Part shown: positions 1-7,150 of the stretch, piece by piece
How the letters are laid out: the number at the start of each line of letters is the position of its first letter
Position numbering within the stretch: position 1 is the stretch's first letter
Assembly (NCBI RefSeq): GCF_000585375.1
Contig: NZ_KK073874.1
Coordinates: forward strand, 6,106,894 to 6,170,893
Source of the DNA: Cryptosporangium arvum DSM 44712
GTDB taxonomy: Bacteria > Actinomycetota > Actinomycetes > Mycobacteriales > Cryptosporangiaceae
Direction: 5' to 3'
DNA length: 64,000 nt
Notes under the pieces: model-generated
Databases searched by the model: none
What the model saw: only the letters and a program-made list of their open reading frames with translations
Told to the model about the DNA's origin: nothing
Translations under genes and position numbers: made by a program

Positions 1-1
1 C

Positions 2-847
2 GCTCGTGACCGGACGCTGAGCGTCGGCGAGCCGTACACCCTCTCGTTCCACTGGGTCGCGCCGGTGACGGACGCCGCCGGGCGCCCGGCGGTGCTCAAG
101 CTCGGGCCACCCGGCCCGGGGCACCTCCGGGACGAGGTCGCCGCGCTGCGTGCGTTCGACGGGCGCGGCGCGGTCCGGCTGCTCGACGAGGACGCCGGCC
201 GGGGCGTTCTGCTGCTCGAACGCGCCGAGCCCGGCACGCTCGCCCGCGACCTGCTCACCGGTGGTGCCCGGCGCCGTCCGCTCGCCGCTCGCGACGCCGA
301 TGCGACCGCCGCGCTGATCACGGTCGTGAACCGCCTCCATCGCGCAGGCGCGACCCCACTGCCGCAGGTGGAGACGCAGCGCGAGGCGTTCGGGCAGTAC
401 CTCCACCGGTTCGGCGACCACGGACCGCTGCCGCGGGAGCTGGTGGAGCGGGCCGACCGGCTGTTCGGCGAGCTCTGCGCCGACCGCACCCGCACGGTCG
501 TGCTGCACGGCGACCTCCACCACGACAACGTGCTGCGGGCCGAACGCGAACCCTGGCTCGCGATCGACCCGCACGGCCTGGTCGGCGACCCCGCGTACGA
601 GGCCGCGGCCCTGCTCTACAACCCCGACCCCGACCGTCGCGACCCGTCGTTGCTCGCGCTGGTGCCGGCCCGGATCGAGCAGCTCGCGGACGGCCTCGCC
701 CAGCCGGTCGACCGGGTCACCGCGTGGGGGTTCGCGGTCGCGATGCTCTCGGCGGTGTGGGACACCGAAGGCCAGGACGAGCCCGGCCCGCCCGGGCGCG
801 CGCTCGACGTGGCCAGGCTGCTCAGCCGCTCAGCTCCCGTTCGGTAG
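2..847 (+). CDS. Aminoglycoside/hydroxyurea O-phosphotransferase (APH(6)/streptomycin kinase family), 5'-truncated by the window edge
   Basis: The reading frame is open from base 2, so the N-terminus lies upstream of the window. The GTG at 65 is internal, because the residues before it (LSVGEPYTLSFHWVAPV) already look like this family's N-terminal lobe. The kinase catalytic loop is visible as VVLHGDLHHDNVL (around bases 499-537), followed by AIDPHGLVGDPAYEAA, the metal-binding DPxGLxGDPAYE block typical of streptomycin 6-kinase and hydroxyurea phosphotransferase. Family members transfer the ATP gamma-phosphate to hydroxyls of aminoglycosides or hydroxyurea in the cytoplasm. Many actinomycete members are orphan kinases, so the substrate is not assured. 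The 3' end overlaps the convergent next gene by 26 bases. Confidence 0.85.
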   Translation, partial: ARDRTLSVGEPYTLSFHWVAPVTDAAGRPAVLKLGPPGPGHLRDEVAALRAFDGRGAVRLLDEDAGRGVLLLERAEPGTLARDLLTGGARRRPLAARDADATAALITVVNRLHRAGATPLPQVETQREAFGQYLHRFGDHGPLPRELVERADRLFGELCADRTRTVVLHGDLHHDNVLRAEREPWLAIDPHGLVGDPAYEAAALLYNPDPDRRDPSLLALVPARIEQLADGLAQPVDRVTAWGFAVAMLSAVWDTEGQDEPGPPGRALDVARLLSRSAPVR

Positions 848-2009
848 GGGTGCGGAACCGCGGCAGGACGCGGACGCCACCGGCGGCGGCCAGCCACCCG
901 GCCACCCGCTGCGCCTCGGCCTCGATGAGCGCGGACGCCTCGCGCCCGACGTCCTCGAAGACCCGGACGGCCACCTCACCGTCGGGCCGGTGCGCCCATC
1001 CGCCGACGATGCGGCCGCTGAGCCAGATCGCCGGGCCCGCGTTGCCGGCGCGGTCGAAGAGCAGTGGAGCGTACTCGCCGAGGTACCAGTCGCGCCCGGC
1101 CCAGCCCATCGTCGTGGGGTCGAGCGCCGGCAGGAAAGCCACCCACGGGCCGGGGTCGGGCGTCTGCTCCCGGTCGCCGGGGAGCACCAGCCCGGTGGCG
1201 CCGCCGGCCAGCGCGACCGGCATCGCCCCGGCGTCGGAAACCGCGCGGGTGACCTGCGCCCCCGTCCAGCCGGTCCACCACCGCAGGTCCGACGCGGGCG
1301 CCGGCCCGTACGCGGCGAGCCAGGCCGCGGCGAGCCGGGCGCGGGCCTCGGCGGGCGGCGGCCGGTCGAGCGGTACCGGCAACCACTGCTCGGCCAGCGC
1401 CCACTGGTAGCGCTGGGAGAACAGGGTGCCGGTGGGGCGGCCGCGGACGATCCGCCCGTCGGCGCCGAGAATCGTCAGCACGCGGCTGGTGATCGCGGGG
1501 CGGGCCTCGTAGGGCTTGCCCGGTGCCAGGTGCAGGGTCGTTCGTAGCCGCGGCTCGGCGGCGGCCAGCTCCACGGCCGAGGCCGTGCCGCCCCGGGCGG
1601 CGAGCGCGGCGAGCGTGCCGGCCTCGACGTCGGCGAGCCAGGCCTCGGTATCCGGCACCCCGGCCGTGACCAGGTCCTTGAGCAGGGCGCGGCGCTGGGT
1701 GGCGACGACGCGCTCCATCGTCGACGCCTCGATGACCGGGAGCAGCGGGCTGGGTACGACGAACACCGTGCGCCGCATGCCGAGCATGCGCACGAGCGTG
1801 CGCCGTGTGTACAGCGCGTCCTGGAGGTCGGCCGGTGTACCGCGGGCGGCGCGGGCGCGCACGGCGAGGAACACGCTCGCGGCGTCGGTGGCGTGCAGTG
1901 CGACCACCCGGGCCGCCGCCTCGACCGGGTCGGCGGCGCGCGCCGCCGGCGCCAGCGCATGACGCACGCCGAGCCGCCGCCGGCGCTCCTCGTCGCTGAA
2001 TTCAGGCAT
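822..2009 (-). CDS. Winged-helix DNA-binding protein, AlkZ/YcaQ-like (HTH_42 family)
   Basis: The 395-residue protein starts at an ATG at 2009. The repeated winged-helix architecture and the block RVVALHATDAASVF near residue 40 match the HTH_42 superfamily, which includes the AlkZ and AlkX (YcaQ) DNA glycosylases. Those unhook alkylated bases or interstrand crosslinks with a Q-x-Q or Q-x-D motif. Here the matching position reads HATD, so the canonical first glutamine is absent and glycosylase activity cannot be assumed. It stands alone on the minus strand, 86 bases after the MocR gene's stop, and overlaps the convergent kinase gene. Family assignment is good; catalytic role is open. Confidence 0.75.
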   Translation of the reverse strand: MPEFSDEERRRRLGVRHALAPAARAADPVEAAARVVALHATDAASVFLAVRARAARGTPADLQDALYTRRTLVRMLGMRRTVFVVPSPLLPVIEASTMERVVATQRRALLKDLVTAGVPDTEAWLADVEAGTLAALAARGGTASAVELAAAEPRLRTTLHLAPGKPYEARPAITSRVLTILGADGRIVRGRPTGTLFSQRYQWALAEQWLPVPLDRPPPAEARARLAAAWLAAYGPAPASDLRWWTGWTGAQVTRAVSDAGAMPVALAGGATGLVLPGDREQTPDPGPWVAFLPALDPTTMGWAGRDWYLGEYAPLLFDRAGNAGPAIWLSGRIVGGWAHRPDGEVAVRVFEDVGREASALIEAEAQRVAGWLAAAGGVRVLPRFRTPTERELSG

Positions 2010-2095
2010 GGCCCGGATGGTGCCGGACCCCTCCGACAGTTCTGGTCAGCCGGCGGGCGACCGCGTCGCGAGGAGACCCCGTGTCGGTCGGGGGG

Positions 2096-3484
2096 TCACT
2101 CGTGGCCCCGGTCCACCGCGTCGCGCAACGCGTCGAGGCCGGACGGTATTTTCTCGGCCGGGACGAGGCCGAACCCGAAGACCAGCCCGCCGTGCTCGGG
2201 CAGTGTCTCGAGGTGGACGCCACGGCGTGCGGCCCCGCGGGCCAGTCGCGCCACGTCGACGCCGGGCGCGGCGCGGACGCTCAGGTGCAGCCCGGCGGCC
2301 GACGGGATGCGGGTGAGCACGTCGGCGAAGTCGCGGTCGAGCCGGACGGTGAGCGCCTGGTGGCGGGCGGCGTAGACCCGGGTCGCCCGGCGGACGTGCC
2401 GGGCCAGCCGACCCTCGTCGAGGAAACGGGCCAGCGCGTGCTGGGTGACCGGGTCGCCGTGCCGGTCGGCGAGGCGCCGGGCCGCCACCAGCGCCGGGCG
2501 CAGCGACCGCGGCGCGACCAGGAAGCCGAGTCGCAAGGCCGGGGACAGCGTCTTCGCGAACGATCCGACGTAGACGACACGGCCGTCGGGGTCGAGGCTC
2601 TGGAGCGGTTCGAGCGGACGGTCGGCGTACCGGAACTCGCTGTCGTAGTCGTCCTCGACGACGATCGCGTCGTGGTGGTCGGCCCAGCGCAGGAGGGCGG
2701 CGCGGCGGGTCAGCGAGAGCGGGACGCCGAGCGGGTACTGGTGGGCCGGGGTCACGTACACCAGGCGGACGTCGCGCGGCAGCGCGTCCACGACGAGGCC
2801 CTCGGCGTCGACGGGGACGTCGACGATCCGCGCGCCCCGGGCCGCGTAGAGGGCCCGGGCGGCGGGGTACCCGGGTGCTTCGATCGCGACGCGGTCGCCC
2901 GGAGCGAGCAGGACCCGTCCGATCAGGTCGAAGGCCTGCTGGGCGCCGGCGGTGACGAGGACGTCGTCGGTGTGCGCGCGTACCGCCCTGGCCACGCCGA
3001 CGTGGTGCGCGATCGCGGCGCGCAGCGCGGGGACTCCGGCCGGGTCGCCGTACGCGTCGTCGCGGAAGACCGCGGCGCGGAGGGCGGCGCTCATCAGACG
3101 GCGCCAGGTGGCCAGCGGGAAGAGGTCCGGGTCCGGCATCCCGACCCGGAAATCCCAGCCCGCACGCGGAGCGCCGCCGGGCCCACCGCTGTCCGCCGGC
3201 ACGGCGACCGGGAGGGGCGGGCCGGGGCGGGCGGACGCGGGGGCGGGCAGCGGGGCGTCGCTGACGTAGGTTCCGGCGCCGACCCGGCCGACCAGGAAGC
3301 CCTCGGCGGTGAGCCGGTCGTAGGCCACGCCGACCGTGGTGCGTGAGATCCCGAGCTGCGCGGCCAGCTCGCGGGTGGCCGGAACCTGCTCACCGGGGCG
3401 CAGGCGGCCCTCGAGCACCGCGGCGCGCACCTGCCGGTAGATCTGGGCGGCTAGACCACTTCGGCCGCTGACGTGGATCTCCAT
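2096..3484 (-). CDS. MocR/PdxR-type regulator (GntR wHTH fused to a fold-type I aminotransferase domain)
   Basis: Starting at the ATG at 3484, the protein has 462 residues. The N-terminal GntR winged helix contains LRPGEQVPATRELAAQLGIS and TTVGVAYDRL. A full PLP-dependent aminotransferase-like domain follows, with VTAGAQQAFDLIGRVLL, the DDYDSEFRY loop and the PLP-lysine block SFAKTLSPALRLGF. MocR regulators sense PLP, amino acids or related amines and bind direct repeats. The gene lies immediately downstream of, and overlaps by 34 bases, an MFS transporter on the same strand, so it is probably co-transcribed with and controls that exporter. A direct repeat upstream of the transporter is the likely operator. 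Effector unknown. Confidence 0.88.
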   Translation of the reverse strand: MEIHVSGRSGLAAQIYRQVRAAVLEGRLRPGEQVPATRELAAQLGISRTTVGVAYDRLTAEGFLVGRVGAGTYVSDAPLPAPASARPGPPLPVAVPADSGGPGGAPRAGWDFRVGMPDPDLFPLATWRRLMSAALRAAVFRDDAYGDPAGVPALRAAIAHHVGVARAVRAHTDDVLVTAGAQQAFDLIGRVLLAPGDRVAIEAPGYPAARALYAARGARIVDVPVDAEGLVVDALPRDVRLVYVTPAHQYPLGVPLSLTRRAALLRWADHHDAIVVEDDYDSEFRYADRPLEPLQSLDPDGRVVYVGSFAKTLSPALRLGFLVAPRSLRPALVAARRLADRHGDPVTQHALARFLDEGRLARHVRRATRVYAARHQALTVRLDRDFADVLTRIPSAAGLHLSVRAAPGVDVARLARGAARRGVHLETLPEHGGLVFGFGLVPAEKIPSGLDALRDAVDRGHE

Positions 3485-4695
3485 CCTGCGCCGACCGTAC
3501 TGCGTTGCGCCCACCGCGCCGCGGGCACCATCAGCGCGGCGGCCAGCGCGAAGATCCCGCCGAGGACGAACCATCCGGGTGTCCCCCAGGTGACGACGAG
3601 CGTGGTGAGCAGCGCCGGGCCGACCATCCGGGCGAGGGCGACGCCGCTGGAGAAGAAGCCCTGGTACTGGCCGTGGCGATCGGGTGGGGCGAGGTCGAAG
3701 CTGAGCTGCCAGGAGCCGGCCGAGTGCAGCATCTCGCCGGCGACCTGGACCGCGGCCGCGGTCACCAGGCACAGGGTGGCCAGCCAGGGCGACGCTCCCC
3801 CGCCGGACAGCGCGAACACCAGGCAGGCGACGAAGAGCAGCAGGCCGGCCCGGCGGACCGCGGCGGCGCCGGTGCGGACGTCGCGCACCACCCGGGCCAC
3901 CCGGACCTGCAGCAGCGCGACGCTCAGCGTGTTGAGCACGAGCACCGCGGCCACCATGCCGCGCGGCGCCTCGGTGCGCTCGGCGATCCACAGCGGCAGC
4001 ACCCAGCTGAGCAGCGGCATGTTCAGCAGCAACACCGCCTGCAGCAGCGTGATCACCGCGTACGGCCGATCACGCAGCACCGCCAGGGCCGACCCCCGCG
4101 TACCGGGAGCCGCCGGGGCGGCCGGCGTCCCCGGGGGGAGCGTGCGCAGGATCAGCGCGGCCAGCACGAACGCGGCCGCGTCCACGGCCAGCACCGACAC
4201 GTAAGCCGCGGCGGTGTCCCGCCACAGCGCCGCCCCGCCGAGCGCCGCGCCCAGCGCGAGCCCGGCGTTCGTCGTCGACTGCAGGTACGCCCGGGTCTCG
4301 GTCCGCAGCGCGGGTGCGATCAGGCGAGCCAGCAGCGCCTGCCGGGCCGCGTGCAGCCCGGCCTGGCTGCACGCGTACGCGCACATCGCGACGACGAACA
4401 GCGGCACCGACCGCACGCCCAGCAGCGCCAGTACCGACAGCGCGGTCGCCGCCGCGAGCACGACCGCGGTGCCGCGCGGGCCGCGCCGGTCGGCGAAGTG
4501 GCCGAGCGGCACGCCGGCCAGCAGCCCGGCGACCCAGCCGATCGACACCCCGAGCCCGAACTGCCCGGCCGGTAATCCGACGATCCGGGTGAAGAACAGC
4601 GCGAACGTGACGAAGAACGCCCCGTCGCCGACGGAGTTCGCGAGCTGGGCGAGCGCGAGCCGACGCGCGGGACCGGGAGCGGGCAGCAGTTTCAC
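3451..4695 (-). CDS. Major facilitator superfamily (MFS) transporter
   Basis: A hydrophobic protein of about 414 residues with roughly 12 predicted membrane spans. It carries the MFS loop 2-3 motif GHFADRRGPRGTAVV after the second helix (family consensus GxLaDrxGrr). I chose the GTG at 4695 (protein start VKLLPAPGPARRLALAQLANS). An ATG at 4761 would add 22 residues encoded by a direct-repeat regulatory element that looks non-coding. It is a probable drug or metabolite exporter of the inner membrane. It precedes the MocR gene with a 34-base overlap, implying co-transcription. Substrate cannot be told from sequence. Confidence 0.82.
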   Translation of the reverse strand: MKLLPAPGPARRLALAQLANSVGDGAFFVTFALFFTRIVGLPAGQFGLGVSIGWVAGLLAGVPLGHFADRRGPRGTAVVLAAATALSVLALLGVRSVPLFVVAMCAYACSQAGLHAARQALLARLIAPALRTETRAYLQSTTNAGLALGAALGGAALWRDTAAAYVSVLAVDAAAFVLAALILRTLPPGTPAAPAAPGTRGSALAVLRDRPYAVITLLQAVLLLNMPLLSWVLPLWIAERTEAPRGMVAAVLVLNTLSVALLQVRVARVVRDVRTGAAAVRRAGLLLFVACLVFALSGGGASPWLATLCLVTAAAVQVAGEMLHSAGSWQLSFDLAPPDRHGQYQGFFSSGVALARMVGPALLTTLVVTWGTPGWFVLGGIFALAAALMVPAARWAQRSTVGAGWRSTSAAEVV

Positions 4696-4730
4696 GGGTC
4701 CAGCCTGCCGACCTATCGGCCCACTCCGAA

Positions 4731-4760
4731 GATCCAATTCGGCCCGATCCAACTGGGCCA
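4731..4760. promoter_or_regulatory. Direct repeat, candidate MocR operator
   Basis: Two adjacent 15-base direct repeats, GATCCAATTCGGCCC and GATCCAACTGGGCCA, lie between the MFS gene and the divergent SAM hydrolase gene. On the minus strand they read TTGGATC-x8-TTGGATC. MocR-family regulators commonly recognise direct repeats, so this is the likely binding site of the MocR protein encoded two genes away. The site would sit inside codons 1-10 if the MFS gene began at 4761, which argues for the later GTG start. Confidence 0.5.
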
Positions 4761-4836
4761 TTGCGTCCCTCCCCTCATGGCGACAAAACCCTTCGAAGCA
4801 GGTTGTATCGCCGACGGCCGGGGGTATGCCGGGCGC

Positions 4837-5616
4837 ATGCTCGTGCACCTGATCGCCGACTACGGCCCCGGGGACCTGGCCTTCGCCGAGGTCCGGCAGC
4901 AGCTCGCACTGCACCTGCCGGGCGCGGACGTGGTCTACACGCCGGTACCGCCGTTCGACACGCTCGCGGCCGGGTTCTGCATCGCCCAGCTGGCGCTGAC
5001 GCCCGGCCCGGCGGATCGACTGGTCTACTGCAACGTCGCTCCGCGGGCCGACTCCGACGCGCCCCGCCCGGAGAACGAGGGCGAGCGGCTCCTCGCCGCC
5101 CGGCTGGGCGACGGCACGCGGGTCGTCGGGGTGGACGCCGGGCACGTCTTCGCGTTCCTGCGGGACGAGACCGACGAGCTGACCGAGATCGTGATCCCCC
5201 CGACCGGCTCCCAGTTCCGGTCCCGCGACGCGTTCCCCCCGCTCCTGCCACGGATACTCCGGGGCGACGCCGAGCAGGCCGGCCCCGTCGACCCGGCCGC
5301 GATCCCGGCCCCGCCGGAACGCTCGCTGATCTACGTCGACGGCTACGGCAACCTGAAGACGAGCTGGACGGAGCCGCCGGCGCCGATCGGGTCGGTGGTG
5401 ACCCTGCGGGTGGGTGGCATCGGCGCCGAGGCGATGATCAGCGACGGCACGTTTGACGTCCCGGCGCGGACGCTGGCGTTCGCGCCGGGCAGCTCGGGCT
5501 GGACCCGGCGGGACGGCTCCGCGGTGCGCTGGTACGAGGTGCTGCTGCGCGGCGGGAGCGCCGCCGAGCTGCTCGACCACCCCGAACCGGGCACGCGGGT
5601 CTCGGTGCGGGCCTGA
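4837..5616 (+). CDS. S-adenosylmethionine hydroxide adenosyltransferase (DUF62 / fluorinase superfamily) homologue
   Basis: The 259-residue protein from the ATG at 4837 starts LVHLIADYGPGD, matching the Asp-rich opening of the DUF62/fluorinase/SAM-hydrolase superfamily. The VPPFDTLAAGFCIAQ block follows (family IPPFDV), and the C-terminal domain has LIYVDGYGNLKTSW (family YIDxFGNLxTN). Characterised relatives cleave SAM to adenosine and methionine using activated water, or form halogenated adenosines. A GTG-rich purine stretch precedes the chosen start; an ATG at 4777 has no ribosome site. It is divergent from the MocR-MFS pair and converges on a SAM-dependent methyltransferase, leaving 2 bases between stops. 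Exact reaction inferred from family only. Confidence 0.75.
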   Translation: MLVHLIADYGPGDLAFAEVRQQLALHLPGADVVYTPVPPFDTLAAGFCIAQLALTPGPADRLVYCNVAPRADSDAPRPENEGERLLAARLGDGTRVVGVDAGHVFAFLRDETDELTEIVIPPTGSQFRSRDAFPPLLPRILRGDAEQAGPVDPAAIPAPPERSLIYVDGYGNLKTSWTEPPAPIGSVVTLRVGGIGAEAMISDGTFDVPARTLAFAPGSSGWTRRDGSAVRWYEVLLRGGSAAELLDHPEPGTRVSVRA

Positions 5617-5618
5617 CC

Positions 5619-6410
5619 TCAGACGACCGACGCGGTCCAGAGCAGGTACTCCCACTCCATTCCACCGCCGACCAGCGCACCGTCGCCCAGCCGGGCGAGC
5701 GCGGCGTCGAGCGCGGCGGTCCGATCGGCGTCCAACCCGCGGTACGCCGCGATCGTCGGCCCGTAGTTCGCCGCGAAGTAATCGCGGAACTCGGCCCCGG
5801 ACGCGAACGCGGAGACCGTCAACGTGCGTTTCTCGGCCACGACGCCGCTGACCCGGTCGCCGAAGAGGGTCGCCACGTGTTCCTCGGAGCCCCAGAGCGG
5901 CGGGGCCTGCACGCCGGGCGGCGGTGCGGCGACGAACGGCTTCATCGTGGCGAACAGCTGCCCGACGAACCCGCCGGGCGTCCAGCTGATCAGCCCGATC
6001 GTGCCGCCGGGACGGGTGACCCGGACGATCTCGTCGGCGGTCGCCCGGTGGTGCGGCGCGAACATCGCGCCGACGCAGGAGACCACGACGTCGAACGAGT
6101 CGGGCGCGAACGGCAGGTCCTCCGCATCGGCTTCGCGCCAGGTCAGGGACGCGCCCCGGTCGGCCGCGAGCGTCTGCCCGGCCGCGAGCAGCTCCGGGGT
6201 GAGGTCGGCGGCGACGACCGCGGCTCCGGTCAGCGCGGCCGGGATCGCCACGTTGCCGGAGCCGGCCGCGACATCGAGGACGCGGTGACCGGGCCCGATG
6301 CCGGTGGCGGCGACCAGGACCGGGCCGAGCGGAGCGACGAGATCGGCGGCGACGGCGGGATAGTCGCCGAGCGCCCAGAGTGCGCGGTGGCGCGCTTTCA
6401 GTTCGTCCAT
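5619..6410 (-). CDS. Class I SAM-dependent methyltransferase (Methyltransf_11/UbiE-like)
   Basis: A 263-residue protein with the Rossmann SAM-binding motif VLDVAAGSGNVAIPAAL, motif II-like VVAADLTPELL, and the post-motif segment FDVVVSCVGAMFAPHH. The length and the C-terminal IGLISWTPGGFVGQLF block fit the UbiE/Methyltransf_25 group that methylates small metabolites. It is divergently transcribed from an HxlR regulator across a 59-base gap carrying a perfect palindrome, so it is probably that regulator's target. No substrate can be assigned. Confidence 0.85.
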   Translation of the reverse strand: MDELKARHRALWALGDYPAVAADLVAPLGPVLVAATGIGPGHRVLDVAAGSGNVAIPAALTGAAVVAADLTPELLAAGQTLAADRGASLTWREADAEDLPFAPDSFDVVVSCVGAMFAPHHRATADEIVRVTRPGGTIGLISWTPGGFVGQLFATMKPFVAAPPPGVQAPPLWGSEEHVATLFGDRVSGVVAEKRTLTVSAFASGAEFRDYFAANYGPTIAAYRGLDADRTAALDAALARLGDGALVGGGMEWEYLLWTASVV

Positions 6411-6445
6411 GGGTCGAGGCTAGGAAAACGGAGCGTGCTGCCCTA

Positions 6446-6460
6446 GTACACGATCTGTAC
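6446..6460. promoter_or_regulatory. Palindrome GTACA-N5-TGTAC, candidate HxlR operator
   Basis: A perfect inverted repeat (GTACA CGATC TGTAC) lies in the 59-base gap between the divergent methyltransferase and HxlR genes, 9 bases before the HxlR start. Its size and place fit an autoregulatory dimer site controlling both promoters. Confidence 0.5.
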
Positions 6461-6469
6461 CGTGCTCCC

Positions 6470-7150
6470 ATGGGCGCGTCGTACCACCAGTTCTGCCCGG
6501 TCGCGAAGGCGATGGAGCTGCTCGACGAACGCTGGACGCTGCTCGTCGTCCGGGAGCTCGTCGCGGGGAGCCGTCACTTCAACGAGTTGCGCCGCGGCTT
6601 ACCGCGGATGTCCCCCACGCTGCTGTCCAAGCGGCTGCAGCAGCTGGTCGCGGCCGGTGTCGTCGAGCGCCGTCCGGGAGGGCGCGAGGTCCAGTACGTG
6701 CTCACCCCGGCGGGTGCGGAGCTCGCGCCGATCGTGCAGGCGCTCGGCGCGTGGGGCGTGCGGTGGGTCGGCCGGCTCGGGGACGCCGACCTCGACCCGA
6801 AACTGCTCCTGTGGGACCTGCACCGCCATGTCGACCAGGACGCGGTGCCGCCGGGACGCACCGTGGTGGAGTTCCGCTTCCCCGGGGTGGAGGCGGGGAA
6901 GCGGACCTGGTGGCTGGTGATCGCGCCGCCCGACGTCGACGTCTGCGATGTCGACCCCGGCCACGACGTGGCGGTGCGGGTGACCGCCGACCTGCGCCGG
7001 ATGGTGCTGGTCTGGCGGGGTGACGTGTCGTGGGCCGAGGCCGTGCGCGCCGGCGACGTCGTGCTCGACGGCCCGTCGGCGGTGCGGAGGGCGGTACCGT
7101 CCTGGTTCCGCCCGACGATGTTCGCCTCCGTGCCTAGGCCGGCTGGCTGA
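6470..7150 (+). CDS. HxlR-family winged-helix transcriptional regulator with C-terminal SCP2-like domain
   Basis: The ATG at 6470 gives 226 residues. The N-terminal HxlR signature is clear: FCPVAKAMELLDERWTLLVV, then RHFNELRRGLPRMSPTLLSKRL and the wing RRPGGREVQYVLTP. Unlike minimal HxlR proteins of about 110 residues, it has a further 110 residues (FRFPGVEAGKRTWWLVIAP through DLRRMVLVWRGD). This resembles the SCP2/lipid-binding tail of many actinobacterial HxlR proteins and probably binds a hydrophobic ligand. It is divergent from the methyltransferase. The 3' end overlaps the convergent monooxygenase gene by 17 bases. Confidence 0.88.
   Translation: MGASYHQFCPVAKAMELLDERWTLLVVRELVAGSRHFNELRRGLPRMSPTLLSKRLQQLVAAGVVERRPGGREVQYVLTPAGAELAPIVQALGAWGVRWVGRLGDADLDPKLLLWDLHRHVDQDAVPPGRTVVEFRFPGVEAGKRTWWLVIAPPDVDVCDVDPGHDVAVRVTADLRRMVLVWRGDVSWAEAVRAGDVVLDGPSAVRRAVPSWFRPTMFASVPRPAG

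Noticed and set aside
2081-3346. A 421-codon open frame on the plus strand opposite the MocR gene, and many like it elsewhere
   Set aside because: It is the mirror frame of a well-matched gene in GC-rich DNA; its translation is low-complexity, Arg/Gly/Val rich, with no known fold.
4777-4836. Upstream ATG (4777) as start of the SAM hydrolase-family gene
   Set aside because: It has no ribosome-binding sequence and lies just beyond the regulatory direct repeat; the family N-terminus begins at the later ATG (4837).
4762-6471. A continuous frame extending the MFS protein to 1006 residues
   Set aside because: The extra N-terminal part is Arg-rich shadow of the methyltransferase and SAM hydrolase genes and crosses their coding regions.
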